Part shown: positions 1 to 11,927 of the stretch, piece by piece
Numbering within the stretch: the stretch's first letter is position 1
Layout: the number at the start of each line of letters is the position of its first letter
Source of the DNA: Pseudomonadota bacterium
GTDB taxonomy: Bacteria > Pseudomonadota > Alphaproteobacteria > Rhizobiales > MH13
DNA: 64,000 nucleotides
Direction of reading: 5' to 3'
Assembly (NCBI GenBank): GCA_039024915.1
Contig: JBCCPK010000003.1
Span: 248,001 to 312,000 of the forward strand
Position numbers and translations under genes: made by a program
Notes under the pieces: generated by a model
Told to the model about the DNA's origin: nothing
The model's database searches: none
Seen by the model: only the letters and a program-made list of their open reading frames with translations

Positions 1-168
1 CAGCTCGCTTTTGTCACGGCAATGCTCGCGTTGCTGGTCTACCTAGGGAGCGGTTTGGCCGGCATGGGAGCGCGCCCATCGGGCCTCATAGGCGCGGCGC
101 TTGTTTGGGTCTTTCTGTTGGCCGCGGTCGCAGGCGGTTACATGGCCTATCAATCCTGGGTCGGATAG
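1..168 (+). CDS. C-terminal end of a membrane protein (5' end outside window)
   Basis: The first bases are open in frame 1 and read 55 codons to a TAG at 166-168. The peptide has two hydrophobic stretches, at about residues 2-21 and 28-50. They are separated by a short loop with a Gly-Met-Gly-Ala-Arg sequence, and the protein ends in Ser-Trp-Val-Gly. This looks like the last two helices of an inner-membrane protein. No start codon is inside the window, and the fragment is too short to assign a family. It converges on the TauE-type gene that ends at 181. Confidence 0.6.
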   Translation, partial: QLAFVTAMLALLVYLGSGLAGMGARPSGLIGAALVWVFLLAAVAGGYMAYQSWVG

Positions 169-180
169 GGGAGCTGGAAG

Positions 181-1017
181 CTACAACCCAGCAAGCGCCG
201 CGATAAACCGGGCGGCGACAATCACCAGAAAGATGCCGAAGGCGATTTCAAGGGTTCTCTTGGGCAGTGCGTGCGCGATCCGCACGCCGATTGGCGCTGT
301 AACAACCGTAAGCGGTAGCAAGAGCGCCAGGCCGATGAGCGAGATAAAGCCCAACGAAAACTGCGGAACCACGCCCATCTGCGGCCAACCGGCATAAATA
401 TAGCCGGCAGTAGCGGGGATCGAGATGAGCACGCCAACGCCCGATGACGTGGCGATGGAATTGAGGATCGGCCTGCCGTAAAGCGTCTGGATCAAGTTCG
501 CCATGACGCCGCCGCCGATGCCCATCAGCGACGATAACAAGCCGATAACGCCGCCGATGGCGCGCAAGACGCCAACCCCCGGCAAGCCGTTACCAAGCTT
601 CCAGCTATCACGACCGAAGAGAAGTTTGATGGCGTTGACGGTCGAAACCACAGCGAAAACGAGCATGAAAACCCACGGATCGGCGTAGCGCGCTATCACA
701 GCGCCAAGCAGAACCCCGATCAGGATAGGCACCGCCCACACCCGTAAAAGCTTCTCATCAACGGCACCGCGCGCGCGGTGCCCGCGAAACGAGCGGATCG
801 ACGTTGGAATAATGACCGCCAGCGATGTGCCCACCGCCAGCGGCATGCGGACAGCTTCCTCAACGCCCGCAAAGCCAAAGACCTCGAACAAAACCGGCAC
901 CATCACCGCGCCGCCGCCTACCCCAAACAGGCCGGACAGAACACCGGTCACGCCGCCCGCGATAACAAGGGCTGCGGCCAGCGCGAATGCCTGCTCCATG
1001 GGTACGCCGGAGAACAT
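181..1017 (-). CDS. TauE/SafE-family anion permease
   Basis: A polytopic membrane protein of 278 residues with the glycine-rich repeats of the sulfite exporter TauE/SafE (former DUF81) family. 'GGVTGVLSGLFGVGGG' near the N-terminus and 'GLLSSLMGIGGG' in the second half mark the two internal repeats. Family members move sulfur-containing or organic anions across the inner membrane; the substrate cannot be read from sequence. The frame stays open to 1107, but that extension would overlap the FAH-family gene and is hydrophilic, so the ATG at 1017, 5 bp after the preceding stop, is preferred. An ATG at 999 is also possible. Transcribed with the FAH-family gene. Confidence 0.85.
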   Translation of the reverse strand: MFSGVPMEQAFALAAALVIAGGVTGVLSGLFGVGGGAVMVPVLFEVFGFAGVEEAVRMPLAVGTSLAVIIPTSIRSFRGHRARGAVDEKLLRVWAVPILIGVLLGAVIARYADPWVFMLVFAVVSTVNAIKLLFGRDSWKLGNGLPGVGVLRAIGGVIGLLSSLMGIGGGVMANLIQTLYGRPILNSIATSSGVGVLISIPATAGYIYAGWPQMGVVPQFSLGFISLIGLALLLPLTVVTAPIGVRIAHALPKRTLEIAFGIFLVIVAARFIAALAGL

Positions 1018-1021
1018 CGGT

Positions 1022-1714
1022 TCAGACGGCTTCGGCGTAGCTGACCGAGAGCGTTCCCACGCCTTCGATCGCGCCATGCAGGCTGTCGCCAGGGGCGACC
1101 GGCCCAACCCCAGAGGGGGTGCCGGTGAGCAGCATATCGCCGGGCATCAAAGCCAACAGTTTGGACAGCGACGCGATAGTCTCCGAGACGGACCATATCA
1201 TCTGCGCCAAATCCCCGGTTTGGCGCCGCTCTCCATTGACATCGAGTGTGATGGCACCCTGTTCCAGCGCGACGCCAGGCATCGGTATAAGCATGCTGCA
1301 GGGCGCTGCATGATCAAAGCTCTTGGCCATATCCCAGGGCTTGCCGCCTTTCTTCGCCGCCGCTTGCAGGTCACGCCGTGTCATGTCGAGGGCCACCGTA
1401 TAGCCAGCGATAAGCCGCGCCGCATCGGCCTCAGATACGTCCCGACCACCTTCGGATAAAACAACACCGAGTTCGATTTCATGGTGCAAGTCGAGAGTTG
1501 CCGGCGGATAGGCGATACGCGCACCATCCTCAACAAGGCAGGATGGGCTTTTGTCAAAGAAGATCGGCGTCCCACGGGCCGGGTCGCCCCCCATCTCGCG
1601 GACGTGCTCAGCATAGTTCCGGCCCACGCAGAAGATACGCCCGATCCCGCAACGAACATCTTGGCCCGCAACCGGTATCGTTGCCGCTGGTGGCACCGCG
1701 AAGAGAAGAGACAT
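1022..1714 (-). CDS. Fumarylacetoacetate hydrolase (FAH) family protein
   Basis: A 230-residue single-domain FAH fold. Visible family features are the 'CVGRNYAEHVREMG' entry motif, the metal-binding 'HHEIELGVVL' segment and the C-terminal 'GTPSGVGPVAPGD' loop. These enzymes hydrolyse or decarboxylate acylpyruvate-type compounds such as fumarylpyruvate or 2-hydroxyhepta-2,4-diene-1,7-dioate; the sequence does not settle the substrate. The start at 1714 (MSLLFAVPP) matches the usual family N-terminus; upstream in-frame sequence looks non-coding. The gene is divergent from pepN, and about 160 bp between them must hold both promoters. It lies 4 bp from the permease gene and probably forms a two-gene operon with it. 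Confidence 0.88.
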   Translation of the reverse strand: MSLLFAVPPAATIPVAGQDVRCGIGRIFCVGRNYAEHVREMGGDPARGTPIFFDKSPSCLVEDGARIAYPPATLDLHHEIELGVVLSEGGRDVSEADAARLIAGYTVALDMTRRDLQAAAKKGGKPWDMAKSFDHAAPCSMLIPMPGVALEQGAITLDVNGERRQTGDLAQMIWSVSETIASLSKLLALMPGDMLLTGTPSGVGPVAPGDSLHGAIEGVGTLSVSYAEAV

Positions 1715-1874
1715 GAACCAAAATCCTGGTGCATTGAAGGCTGCCCGGACAGGGCAATTTGCCCGCATGGCTTAGGCCCCTTGGTGCAGCCATGACAAGC
1801 CCAGAGGGCCGCGCGGCAGATCGCCTGAGGGCTTTCGCTTGTCGGCCGGGTTGGGGCGTGCTTTTAACCGCCGA

Positions 1875-4598
1875 ATGAAAACAGATTTGCCCCCCACCAT
1901 CAGCCTTGCCGATTATGCCCCGCCAGCGTTCCTCATCGATCATGTGGATCTGACGATCCGCCTCGATGGAAGCGAAACGTCTGCCCACGGCAGCTTTGCC
2001 GTCCGCCGTAATCCCGAAGCAACCGCCGCAAGCCTCGCGCAAAGTGGCGGTATCAACCGCATGAAGCTTGATGCGGATGGGCTGGGTCGGGTGATTGTCA
2101 CGATTGATGGTCAAACGGTGGAAGCCGATGAGGGCGAAACGAGTGTATCGTTTTCCGTGCCCGACGCCGAAACGTTCAAAGTGACGGTACAAACACGGCT
2201 CAATCCTGACGCCAACAAAGCCCTCAGCGGGCTGTACCGAACCGGTGGGGTCTACTGCACGCAGTGCGAAGCGGAGGGGTTCCGGCGGATCATACCGTTC
2301 ATGGATCGGCCAGACGTGTTGTCCACCTATACGGTACGCCTTGAAGCGCTTGAGCAGTCCTGCCCTGTCCTGCTGTCTAACGGCAATCCTGTGGAGCGCG
2401 CTGAATTGGGTGACGGTTGGGTTGCTCAGACCTGGCACGACCCGCACCCCAAGCCGTCCTATCTGTTTGCGGTCGTTGGTGGTCAGCTCGATCGCTTAAC
2501 CGATACCTTCACCACAATGGATGACCGGCACGTCGACCTCGCGATCTATGTCGAGATGGGTAAAGGCCAGCAGGCGCGTTTCGCTATGGAGGCACTCAAA
2601 CGATCCATGGCCTGGGACGAGCAACGCTTCGGCCGGGCCTACGACCTCGATGTTTTCAACATCGTTGCGGTGTCAGACTTCAACCTCGGGGCGATGGAAA
2701 ACAAGGGCCTGAACATCTTCAATGACAAGTACATTCTTGCGTCGCCCGAGACCGCTACAGACACAGATTATCAGCGGATCGAAGCGATCATCGCGCATGA
2801 GTATTTTCACAATTGGACCGGCAACCGGATTACCTGCCGCGACTGGTTTCAGCTCTGCCTCAAAGAGGGCCTGACGGTCTATCGCGATCAGGAATACACC
2901 TCCGATACTTATGACCGTGTGATCAAGCGCATCGAGGACGTGCGCACCCTTTGGAGCCATCAGTTTCCCGAAGATGGGGGGCCGCTGGCTCACCCGGTCC
3001 GGCCAGACCACTACCGCGAGATCAACAACTTCTACACCGCAACCGTCTATGAGAAGGGCGCGGAAATCGTCCGCATGATGGCGCTGTGGCTTGGGGAAGA
3101 AGCGTTCCGCCGGGCCATGGATCGGTATTTCGATAGCTATGACGGACAGGCCGTGCGCATCGAAGAGTTCATCGACTGCATGCGCGCGGAATCGGCGGAC
3201 CCCGAAAGCTGGCCGGACTTTCTAGGCTGGTATCAGCAAGCGGGCACGCCAAAGCTACGCGTCGAAAGCAGGCTCGACAGCGAAACCCGCCAACTGACCC
3301 TGGAGTTTCAGCAGCACACCGCACCCACGCCGGGGCAAAGCGCGAAAAAGGCGCTGCCAATCCCCTGCGAAATCGGACTTGTTGGACCTGATGGGCAGGA
3401 TTTCTTGCTCGATCCATCATCGCTGACGGTGCGCGGTGGTCGTCTCCGCGCAGACGGCGCTGCCACCGTGTTTTTGCTTGAGGCCGATAGCGGGACAGTC
3501 GTTTTTGATGGCTTGCCAGATAGCCCTGTCACACCATCCATTCTGCGCGGGTTTTCGGCACCGGTCGCGCTTGATGTGGAAGGCCTATCTCATGCCGAGA
3601 GACTTGCCCTTGCCGCGCATGACAGCGATGGTTTCAATAGCTGGTCGCACCTGCAATCTCTGTTTTCCGAAGCGCTTGAGCAGCGCTACCATCGCCTCGG
3701 GCTTGGCGAACCGGCAGAGGCGGAAGCAGATCTTTTCGATGCCCTGGCGACGAAAATTCGCGCGTCGGTGGAAACCGGGCAAGGCTTCGCAGTGTGTGCG
3801 GCCCACCTCACGATCCCATCGGCCCATGACGTTGCGCGGTCCATCGGACGAGACGTCGACCCCGATCGTATCGTGCGGTCGAAACACCAGTTTAGCGCCG
3901 ACTTGTGCTCCGCTCACGGCGAAACGCTGATCGCGGCGGTAAATCGACTGGGTTTGGCGGATGATCCCGAGATTGACGCTGCATCCGCGGCGTTGCGCTC
4001 GTTCAAGCTGGCTTTGTTGCGGCACCTGGCCCAGAGCGGCGCTTCGGACGCGCTCGAAATCATTGCGCAAAGTCATGCGCAAAGTGTCGGTATGACGATG
4101 CGGATCGGCACGCTCGATCTGATGCTGCGCGCAGGCCACCCAATGGCGCCAGATGCGCTGGCAGCATTCGAAGAAAGGTTCGGCCAAGAGCCGCTTGCCA
4201 TGGACAAATGGCTTTCCGTTCAGGCGCTTGCACCGGAAAACAAGGCGTTGCCAGTTGTCGAACAGCTTATGCGTCATCCTAGCTTTTCAGAGGGCAATCC
4301 CAACCGCGTGCGTGCGCTCGTGGGCGCTTTTGCAATGAGCAATCTGGCGGGATTTCACGCCGCCGACGGGTCGGGCTACCGTTTCCTTAGCGCGTTCGTG
4401 ACACGCATTGACCGGGATAACCCTCAGCTCGCCGCGCGCTTAGCGTCTGCGTTCAGGGCATGGCGGCAGTTCGGGCCGGCACACCGGCTCGCGGCGCAGG
4501 ACGCCCTTGAGCAAGTCAATGCGCGCGCCGACCTCTCCCGCGATCTTTCCGATATTGTTGGTCGCTGCCTGCAGCCCATCGCTGGCGAAGACGCCTGA
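1875..4598 (+). CDS. pepN: Aminopeptidase N (M1 family zinc metallopeptidase)
   Basis: A 907-residue cytosolic M1 metallopeptidase that removes N-terminal residues from peptides. The exopeptidase motif GAMEN is at about residues 272-276 and the zinc site HEYFH at 308-312, followed by NWTGNR and the downstream Glu ligand in the 'LCLKEGLTVYRDQE' segment. Length and the C-terminal helical domain fit the proteobacterial PepN class. The start at 1875 (MKTDLPP) is chosen because the next 12 upstream in-frame residues have no family counterpart. A PAS sensor kinase follows after 141 bp on the same strand; pepN beside a PleC-like kinase and glnE is a familiar rhizobial neighbourhood. Confidence 0.95.
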   Translation: MKTDLPPTISLADYAPPAFLIDHVDLTIRLDGSETSAHGSFAVRRNPEATAASLAQSGGINRMKLDADGLGRVIVTIDGQTVEADEGETSVSFSVPDAETFKVTVQTRLNPDANKALSGLYRTGGVYCTQCEAEGFRRIIPFMDRPDVLSTYTVRLEALEQSCPVLLSNGNPVERAELGDGWVAQTWHDPHPKPSYLFAVVGGQLDRLTDTFTTMDDRHVDLAIYVEMGKGQQARFAMEALKRSMAWDEQRFGRAYDLDVFNIVAVSDFNLGAMENKGLNIFNDKYILASPETATDTDYQRIEAIIAHEYFHNWTGNRITCRDWFQLCLKEGLTVYRDQEYTSDTYDRVIKRIEDVRTLWSHQFPEDGGPLAHPVRPDHYREINNFYTATVYEKGAEIVRMMALWLGEEAFRRAMDRYFDSYDGQAVRIEEFIDCMRAESADPESWPDFLGWYQQAGTPKLRVESRLDSETRQLTLEFQQHTAPTPGQSAKKALPIPCEIGLVGPDGQDFLLDPSSLTVRGGRLRADGAATVFLLEADSGTVVFDGLPDSPVTPSILRGFSAPVALDVEGLSHAERLALAAHDSDGFNSWSHLQSLFSEALEQRYHRLGLGEPAEAEADLFDALATKIRASVETGQGFAVCAAHLTIPSAHDVARSIGRDVDPDRIVRSKHQFSADLCSAHGETLIAAVNRLGLADDPEIDAASAALRSFKLALLRHLAQSGASDALEIIAQSHAQSVGMTMRIGTLDLMLRAGHPMAPDALAAFEERFGQEPLAMDKWLSVQALAPENKALPVVEQLMRHPSFSEGNPNRVRALVGAFAMSNLAGFHAADGSGYRFLSAFVTRIDRDNPQLAARLASAFRAWRQFGPAHRLAAQDALEQVNARADLSRDLSDIVGRCLQPIAGEDA

Positions 4599-4739
4599 CA
4601 AACCCTGCGGCCCACTCTTTGGCCGATGCAAATTTGCAACAAAAAGACTCTGGACAAGCCGATTCACAGCGATTCAAATCTAGGTGATTCGGCGCTCTGC
4701 CGGACGGACAACTAACGCAAAAAATCAACGGGCTGGTTT

Positions 4740-7016
<2,277 letters not shown>

Positions 7017-7035
7017 CCGTCCGTTGGTTCGGGTT

Positions 7036-7090
7036 TGCGCGGGCGGCGTAGGAACCAATCTATTGACCGGTTCGGCGGTCCGCCCGCGCA
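7036..7090. repeat. Inverted repeat between convergent genes
   Basis: An 11-bp perfect inverted repeat (TGCGCGGGCGG at 7036-7046, complement at 7080-7090) with a 33-bp loop lies in the 101-bp gap where the PAS kinase and the EF-hand gene converge. There is no T-run, so it is at best a weak or factor-assisted terminator for either strand. Confidence 0.35.
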
Positions 7091-7117
7091 TCGTTGGGAC
7101 GCTGCGCTCAGCGCTGG

Positions 7118-7651
7118 TTAGCGATCGTCGCGGTCGCGGCCATCGCGTGGGCCATCTGGACCACCGCGCATACCGCGGCGGACTTCGCGGGGCTCCAACT
7201 CACCATCCTCATTGCGATCCAGTCGCGCGAACAGTTCGGCGCTGCTGGCCTGCATTTCTTCGACGCTGATCGTACCGTCACCATCGGCATCGACCCGCTC
7301 AAGCATCCGGCCGGCGGCCCTCTCAACACGGTCGCGCTGGGCGTCCTGCCGGGCCGCAACCATTTCATCAAGGGTCAGTTGGCCGTCGCCATTGGCGTCG
7401 GCATTGGCAAACCGCGCGCTTTGGGGCGCCTGAAACTCCTCAAGCGTCAGTGTCCGGCTGCCATCGGTGTCGGCCCGCGCGAAACGTTCGCCAGCGCGGA
7501 AGCCACCGCCACGTTCCGAGCGCTCCATGCGCTGCCCACGGTCGCCATCGTCGGCATAGCCTTGAACAACGACCCCGGTCGCCAGAACAGACCCGGCCAT
7601 CAACGCGATGACAAAGCCCTTGAGCGTTTTGCTCTTTGTTACGTTTACCAT
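7118..7651 (-). CDS. Exported four-EF-hand calcium-binding protein
   Basis: A 177-residue protein with an N-terminal signal sequence (basic start, hydrophobic core at about residues 11-30, Ala-rich cleavage region). Four EF-hand-type acidic loops follow: DTDGSRTLTLEEF, DANGDGQLTLDEM, DADGDGTISVEEM and DRNEDGELEPREV. The C-terminus is Gly/Arg/Asp-rich. It probably binds Ca2+ in the periplasm; its partner is unknown. The start ATG overlaps the glnE stop in ATGGTAA (7645-7651) and has a GATGGAG Shine-Dalgarno 8 bp upstream inside glnE, so it is likely translationally coupled. It is the last gene of the regulator-kinase-glnE run. Confidence 0.85.
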   Translation of the reverse strand: MVNVTKSKTLKGFVIALMAGSVLATGVVVQGYADDGDRGQRMERSERGGGFRAGERFARADTDGSRTLTLEEFQAPQSARFANADANGDGQLTLDEMVAARQDAQRDRVERAAGRMLERVDADGDGTISVEEMQASSAELFARLDRNEDGELEPREVRRGMRGGPDGPRDGRDRDDR

Positions 7652-10497
7652 GTGTTTTTCTCCATCGAGTTTGTCGCCCCCGAGGGATGAACACGCTCTG
7701 CCGCATCATCAGATGGGGTTTGCGTGGCAACAAACAGGCGGTCGAAGCGTGCGCGAACGTCCGCCTGCGTGTGCTCAAGATGCGTCGTCAGGGTATCAAC
7801 GGTGGGAAGACCCACCGCGTCAGCTAGCAAACGGCGCAAAGAGTGGGCGGCTGTATTTGGCTCGAACACATCGTCGAGGCAAAGCCGCAGAATCTGGGAA
7901 AGCGTGCTGTACAGGTCATGCGCGGCTGACAGCGCCGCTGCATCGTCCGGTGACAGAACGCCATGCGCTTTGAGCGCGCCAATCGCACCTTCTGTCGATT
8001 GGTTGAGGATGTCTGGAAGCCGGGCAGCATGCAGTAACTGCAGCCCCTGAGCGACAAACTCAATATCGAGGATGCCCCCGGTGACAAGTTTAAGATCGTA
8101 GGTGCCTTTGGCAGGTTTTTCCTGCTCGATGAGTGCACGCATACTCGCAACATCGGACTTTATAACCTGCGGATCGATTGCCGTCGTGAGCACCTCGGCG
8201 ACAACGGCATCGAGCTTGCGGCAACCCTCACCTCCATCGCCGATCGCCCGTGCACGCGTCAGCGCCATGTGCTCCCAGGTGCGCGCTGACTGGCGCTGGT
8301 AGCGCTCAAAAGACGTTAGAGAGGTCGCGAGCGGCCCAGCATTTCCCGACGGCCGCAGACGCATGTCGAGCTCATACAACACGCCTTCGGAAGTCGGAGC
8401 CGATAGGGCGGCAATGAGCCTTTGCGTCAGGCGTGTAAAGTAGTGCGAGGGCGCGAGAGGGCGCTGGCCATCGCTTTCCCGTTGATCCTCAGGCAGGTCA
8501 TAGATCAACAGCAAATCGAGGTCGGATGACGCCGTCAATTCCCGGCTACCCAACTTGCCCATCGCCAAAACGCACAAGGAAGCGCCTGGGAAATCACCGT
8601 GAGCTACGCGCACGTCGTCCCAAGCGAGATCGAGAAGCGCAAGGACGATCTCTTCGGCAAGTGCTGTGTAAGCTGCGGCCGCCTCGTCAGCTGTTAAGGT
8701 TTGGGACAGAAGCCGGACGCCGATCAGAAAATGGTGCTCCTGCCCGACAACACGGCTGGCATTGAGTTTCGCCTCATAGGTCGGCGCTTCACAGAGTGCA
8801 CGGCGCAGGTCGCTGCGAATTGCATCGCGGGACGGCAGAGACCCGAAGAACCGAGGGTCCAGAAGCGCATCAAACAGCCTGGCACGGCGGGCAAGAGTGG
8901 AAGCCAATCGCGGCGCGGTTCCCATGATCCGCGCCAGCAGCTCCATGATTTTCGGGTTGCTTGCAAGCATCGAAAAAAACTGCACGCCACCTTGAAGCCC
9001 TCTTAGAAAGTCATCAAGCGCGCGTAACGCGGCGTCGGGATTGTCCGTCTGCCCAAACGAGCGCAGCAGTGCTGGCCCGATCTCGCGCAAACGGTCCCGC
9101 GCAAGGCTCGTAGCCGTGGCGTTCATTGTCCCACGCATCCAACCCAGAAGCAGCCGGTGGGCGTCTTTGGCAGAGGCAAACCCCGACGCGTTGAGATGCA
9201 TTGCAAGCGTGTCGGTAAACTCATCGTCAAAGACATCGATGGCATCGTCGCGATCGTCGGGGAAAAGGTCCTGAAAGTGGGCATGGACGGTCTGTAAGGT
9301 CTGGCCCACGCGCGCATCGAAGGTGGAGAGTTCCTCGTCCATCAGAACAGCGACAGCGCGGCGTTCCCCGTCTTCCTGGCCAAGCCGATGGGTCTGCTCG
9401 TCCCGGATCATCTGAATGCAGTGCTCAACCTGACGCAAATGGTCATAGCCTGCGCACAACTCATCGCGTTCGTCGGGTTCTATCCACCCCGCATCAGCCA
9501 GGCCTCTTAGCGCATCCTTCGTCTGCATCACGCGCAGTTCCGGTCGGCGCCCGCCAGAAATAAGCTGTTGGGTTTGTGCGAAAAACTCGATCTCTCGAAT
9601 GCCCCCACGACCAAGCTTGACGTCGTGGCCGGGTACGGTGATCGCGCCAAAGCCCTTATGGGCGTTGATGCGCCGCTTGATTGTGCGGATAGCGTCAATA
9701 GCGGCATAGTCGAGGTGGCGGCGCCAGATGAAGGGGTGCAGCGCCGTGATGAACCGCTGGCCGAGCGCCGCATCACCAGCAACGCAACGCGCCTTGATCA
9801 TCGCGGCTCGCTCCCACGTGCGCCCCTGGCTCTCGTAGTAGTTGAGAGCGCCATCGATCGATAGCGCGAGCGGGGTCGATGCAGGATCGGGGCGCAGCCT
9901 CAGATCGGTCCGGAAGACATAGCCATCAGCGGTTCGTTCCTGCAGAAGGCGGACAAGCCGCCGGGCAACCCGCACAGCAAATGTCCCCGCCTCGACCCGC
10001 TCGCTGGTCTCCCGGTTGAGGGTTTCAGGATCGAACAGAAGGATCAGATCGATATCGGACGAGTAGTTGAGCTCACCTGCACCCAGTTTGCCCATGCCGA
10101 TGACGGTGAAACCCGAAATCGCCTGCGGATCGCCGGTCCACCGGCCGCCTCTGCCTTCAAGTTGGAACGCAGCACCCAGAGCGCTCGATATAGCGGCGTC
10201 AGCGAAGCGGGACAGACGCGCGACGGTCTCGTCAACGCTCGCACCCCCCGCCCGGTCGCTAAGCGCAATCGCCAGCGCCGCCCGTCGTCGCGCAAGCCTG
10301 AGGGCGCGCATGCAATCGGCTTCGTCAATGTCTGCATCGCGCGACCACTGCTCGTTCAGACTGGCGGTGGCCTGCTGAAGCTCTGCATCGGCGTTGAGCA
10401 AAGGCAGATCGTTGGCGGCAACATTGCCATGCACAAGCCGGGCAAAGTCAGTCAGGTGGGGAGATACCGCGAGTATCTGGGCTATGCGTTCGCTCAT
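7645..10497 (-). CDS. glnE: Bifunctional glutamine synthetase adenylyltransferase/deadenylylase
   Basis: A 950-residue cytosolic enzyme that adenylylates and de-adenylylates glutamine synthetase in response to PII, adjusting nitrogen assimilation. Two nucleotidyltransferase domains are visible, each with its metal-binding pair: 'GELNYSSDIDLILLF' in the N-terminal (deadenylylase) half and 'RELTASSDLDLLLIYD' in the C-terminal (adenylylase) half. Each is followed by the conserved 'LRLRPDPAS' or 'DMRLRPSGNAG' segment. Length is normal for the family. The start ATG overlaps the stop of the upstream kinase gene in ATGA, and the stop overlaps the EF-hand gene, so all are likely on one message. Confidence 0.96.
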   Translation of the reverse strand: MSERIAQILAVSPHLTDFARLVHGNVAANDLPLLNADAELQQATASLNEQWSRDADIDEADCMRALRLARRRAALAIALSDRAGGASVDETVARLSRFADAAISSALGAAFQLEGRGGRWTGDPQAISGFTVIGMGKLGAGELNYSSDIDLILLFDPETLNRETSERVEAGTFAVRVARRLVRLLQERTADGYVFRTDLRLRPDPASTPLALSIDGALNYYESQGRTWERAAMIKARCVAGDAALGQRFITALHPFIWRRHLDYAAIDAIRTIKRRINAHKGFGAITVPGHDVKLGRGGIREIEFFAQTQQLISGGRRPELRVMQTKDALRGLADAGWIEPDERDELCAGYDHLRQVEHCIQMIRDEQTHRLGQEDGERRAVAVLMDEELSTFDARVGQTLQTVHAHFQDLFPDDRDDAIDVFDDEFTDTLAMHLNASGFASAKDAHRLLLGWMRGTMNATATSLARDRLREIGPALLRSFGQTDNPDAALRALDDFLRGLQGGVQFFSMLASNPKIMELLARIMGTAPRLASTLARRARLFDALLDPRFFGSLPSRDAIRSDLRRALCEAPTYEAKLNASRVVGQEHHFLIGVRLLSQTLTADEAAAAYTALAEEIVLALLDLAWDDVRVAHGDFPGASLCVLAMGKLGSRELTASSDLDLLLIYDLPEDQRESDGQRPLAPSHYFTRLTQRLIAALSAPTSEGVLYELDMRLRPSGNAGPLATSLTSFERYQRQSARTWEHMALTRARAIGDGGEGCRKLDAVVAEVLTTAIDPQVIKSDVASMRALIEQEKPAKGTYDLKLVTGGILDIEFVAQGLQLLHAARLPDILNQSTEGAIGALKAHGVLSPDDAAALSAAHDLYSTLSQILRLCLDDVFEPNTAAHSLRRLLADAVGLPTVDTLTTHLEHTQADVRARFDRLFVATQTPSDDAAERVHPSGATNSMEKNTW

Positions 10498-11927
10498 TGC
10501 GCTGCCTCCCGACCGGGAGTTTCGCCTTTGTCCGATGCCTTGCCGCCAAGCGGTACATTTAGCTGCGCTTTCAAGCCAGGATCCGCGTCCTCCAATACCA
10601 ACGCACCATCATGAAAGGCCGCGACTGCATCGACCAGCGCCAACCCAAGGCCAGAGCCCTCCGCAGACCGGCTCTTGTCGAGCCGAACAAAACGGTCGCG
10701 AACCCGCTCGCGTTCGGCTTCCGGAATACCTGGGCCGTTGTCGGCGATTGTGAAGACAGCGCTGTCGCCAACCCGCTTGAGATCAAGGCTGATCATACCG
10801 CCTTCGGTCGGCCCATATTTCAACGCATTGTCAATCAAGTTGGCGAGGGCGAGCCCGACAAGCTCTCGGTTAACGGTCGCTTCGATGGCAGTATCGGGCG
10901 TGGTGACCGACAGCGTGACGCCGCGGTCTTCGGCGACCGGTTCATACAACTCGATCACATCCGTCAACACAGGGCCAAGATCGATTTTCGACAGAGTATG
11001 ACGGCGCCCGCCGGCCTCGACCCGTGCAATCGTCAAAAGGGCCTGGAACGTCGCCATCAAGCGATCGGCCTGTTGGAGTGACTGCTCAAGCGCAGCCCGG
11101 TCTGCCGTCTCGTTCGCCGGTTGCCGCAGGGCATCTTCGATCTGGTTGCGCATGCGTGTCAGGGGCGTGCGGAGATCGTGGGCAATATTATCGGAAACCT
11201 CCTTGAGGCCCGCCATGGATCGCTCCAGCCGCTCAAGCATCGTATTGAGTTGATCGGCAAGCCGATCGAACTCGTCACCTGTGCCGGTGATGGCAATACG
11301 TTCGGAAAGCCGGCCATCCATAATCCGCCGGGTGCTGTCCGATATCCCCTCGATCCGCCGAACAACGCGGCGATTGACGTAGGCCCATCCCAGCAACCCT
11401 AGAAGGATCAGCATGGCGAGGGAAATGGTGGCTGCACGCAGGATCGCCTGCCGGATCACATCGGATTGGCCGATGTCGACGCCGATCAGCGCCTGAAAAC
11501 CACCGGGCACATCGATAACGCGCGCAATAGCGCGGCTCTCCCGCTCGATTCCGCCAACGCCGACCAGCTCATAGCGAAAACGTACCAAGCCACTTTCATT
11601 GGCAAGACCATCTGGCAGGACACCGAAATTGTTGACGATTGGGCGCCCGTCCGGATCGAGCAGTGCGTACAGCCGGTTACCGGGCCGCATGGCGCTTTGC
11701 TGCATAGCTTCAAACAGACCGTTGATACCGCCGCGCCTGTAATGCGAACCCAAACGGCGCGCGTCTGCGGTCAACCGGGCGTCAACATCACGTATGAGGA
11801 CCGATGAGGTCTCGAAAACGAGGTAACCAACGAGCGCGGCAGCAAACAGCCCAAAGACGACGAGGTACCCTGCGGCCAGCTTGAAGGCGGTCGTTCGAAG
11901 GAGCTTAAGTCGGGTAGCGGAGGACAT
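10494..11927 (-). CDS. Sensor histidine kinase with HAMP domain
   Basis: A 477-residue inner-membrane kinase. A transmembrane helix at about 15-37, a periplasmic loop of about 120 residues, a second helix at about 162-184, and HAMP at about 185-237. HisKA has the phospho-acceptor His at about 250 in 'VSDNIAHDLRTPL', and HATPase_c has 'NLIDNALKYGP', 'DNGPGIP' and 'GSGLGLALV'. It is the partner of the OmpR-type regulator whose gene overlaps its start by 23 bp. Together with degP upstream this suggests an envelope-stress input. The signal is unknown. Confidence 0.9.
   Translation of the reverse strand: MSSATRLKLLRTTAFKLAAGYLVVFGLFAAALVGYLVFETSSVLIRDVDARLTADARRLGSHYRRGGINGLFEAMQQSAMRPGNRLYALLDPDGRPIVNNFGVLPDGLANESGLVRFRYELVGVGGIERESRAIARVIDVPGGFQALIGVDIGQSDVIRQAILRAATISLAMLILLGLLGWAYVNRRVVRRIEGISDSTRRIMDGRLSERIAITGTGDEFDRLADQLNTMLERLERSMAGLKEVSDNIAHDLRTPLTRMRNQIEDALRQPANETADRAALEQSLQQADRLMATFQALLTIARVEAGGRRHTLSKIDLGPVLTDVIELYEPVAEDRGVTLSVTTPDTAIEATVNRELVGLALANLIDNALKYGPTEGGMISLDLKRVGDSAVFTIADNGPGIPEAERERVRDRFVRLDKSRSAEGSGLGLALVDAVAAFHDGALVLEDADPGLKAQLNVPLGGKASDKGETPGREAAQ

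Noticed and set aside
8960-8990. Seven-T run on the minus strand within glnE
   Set aside because: No stem precedes it, so it is not a terminator.
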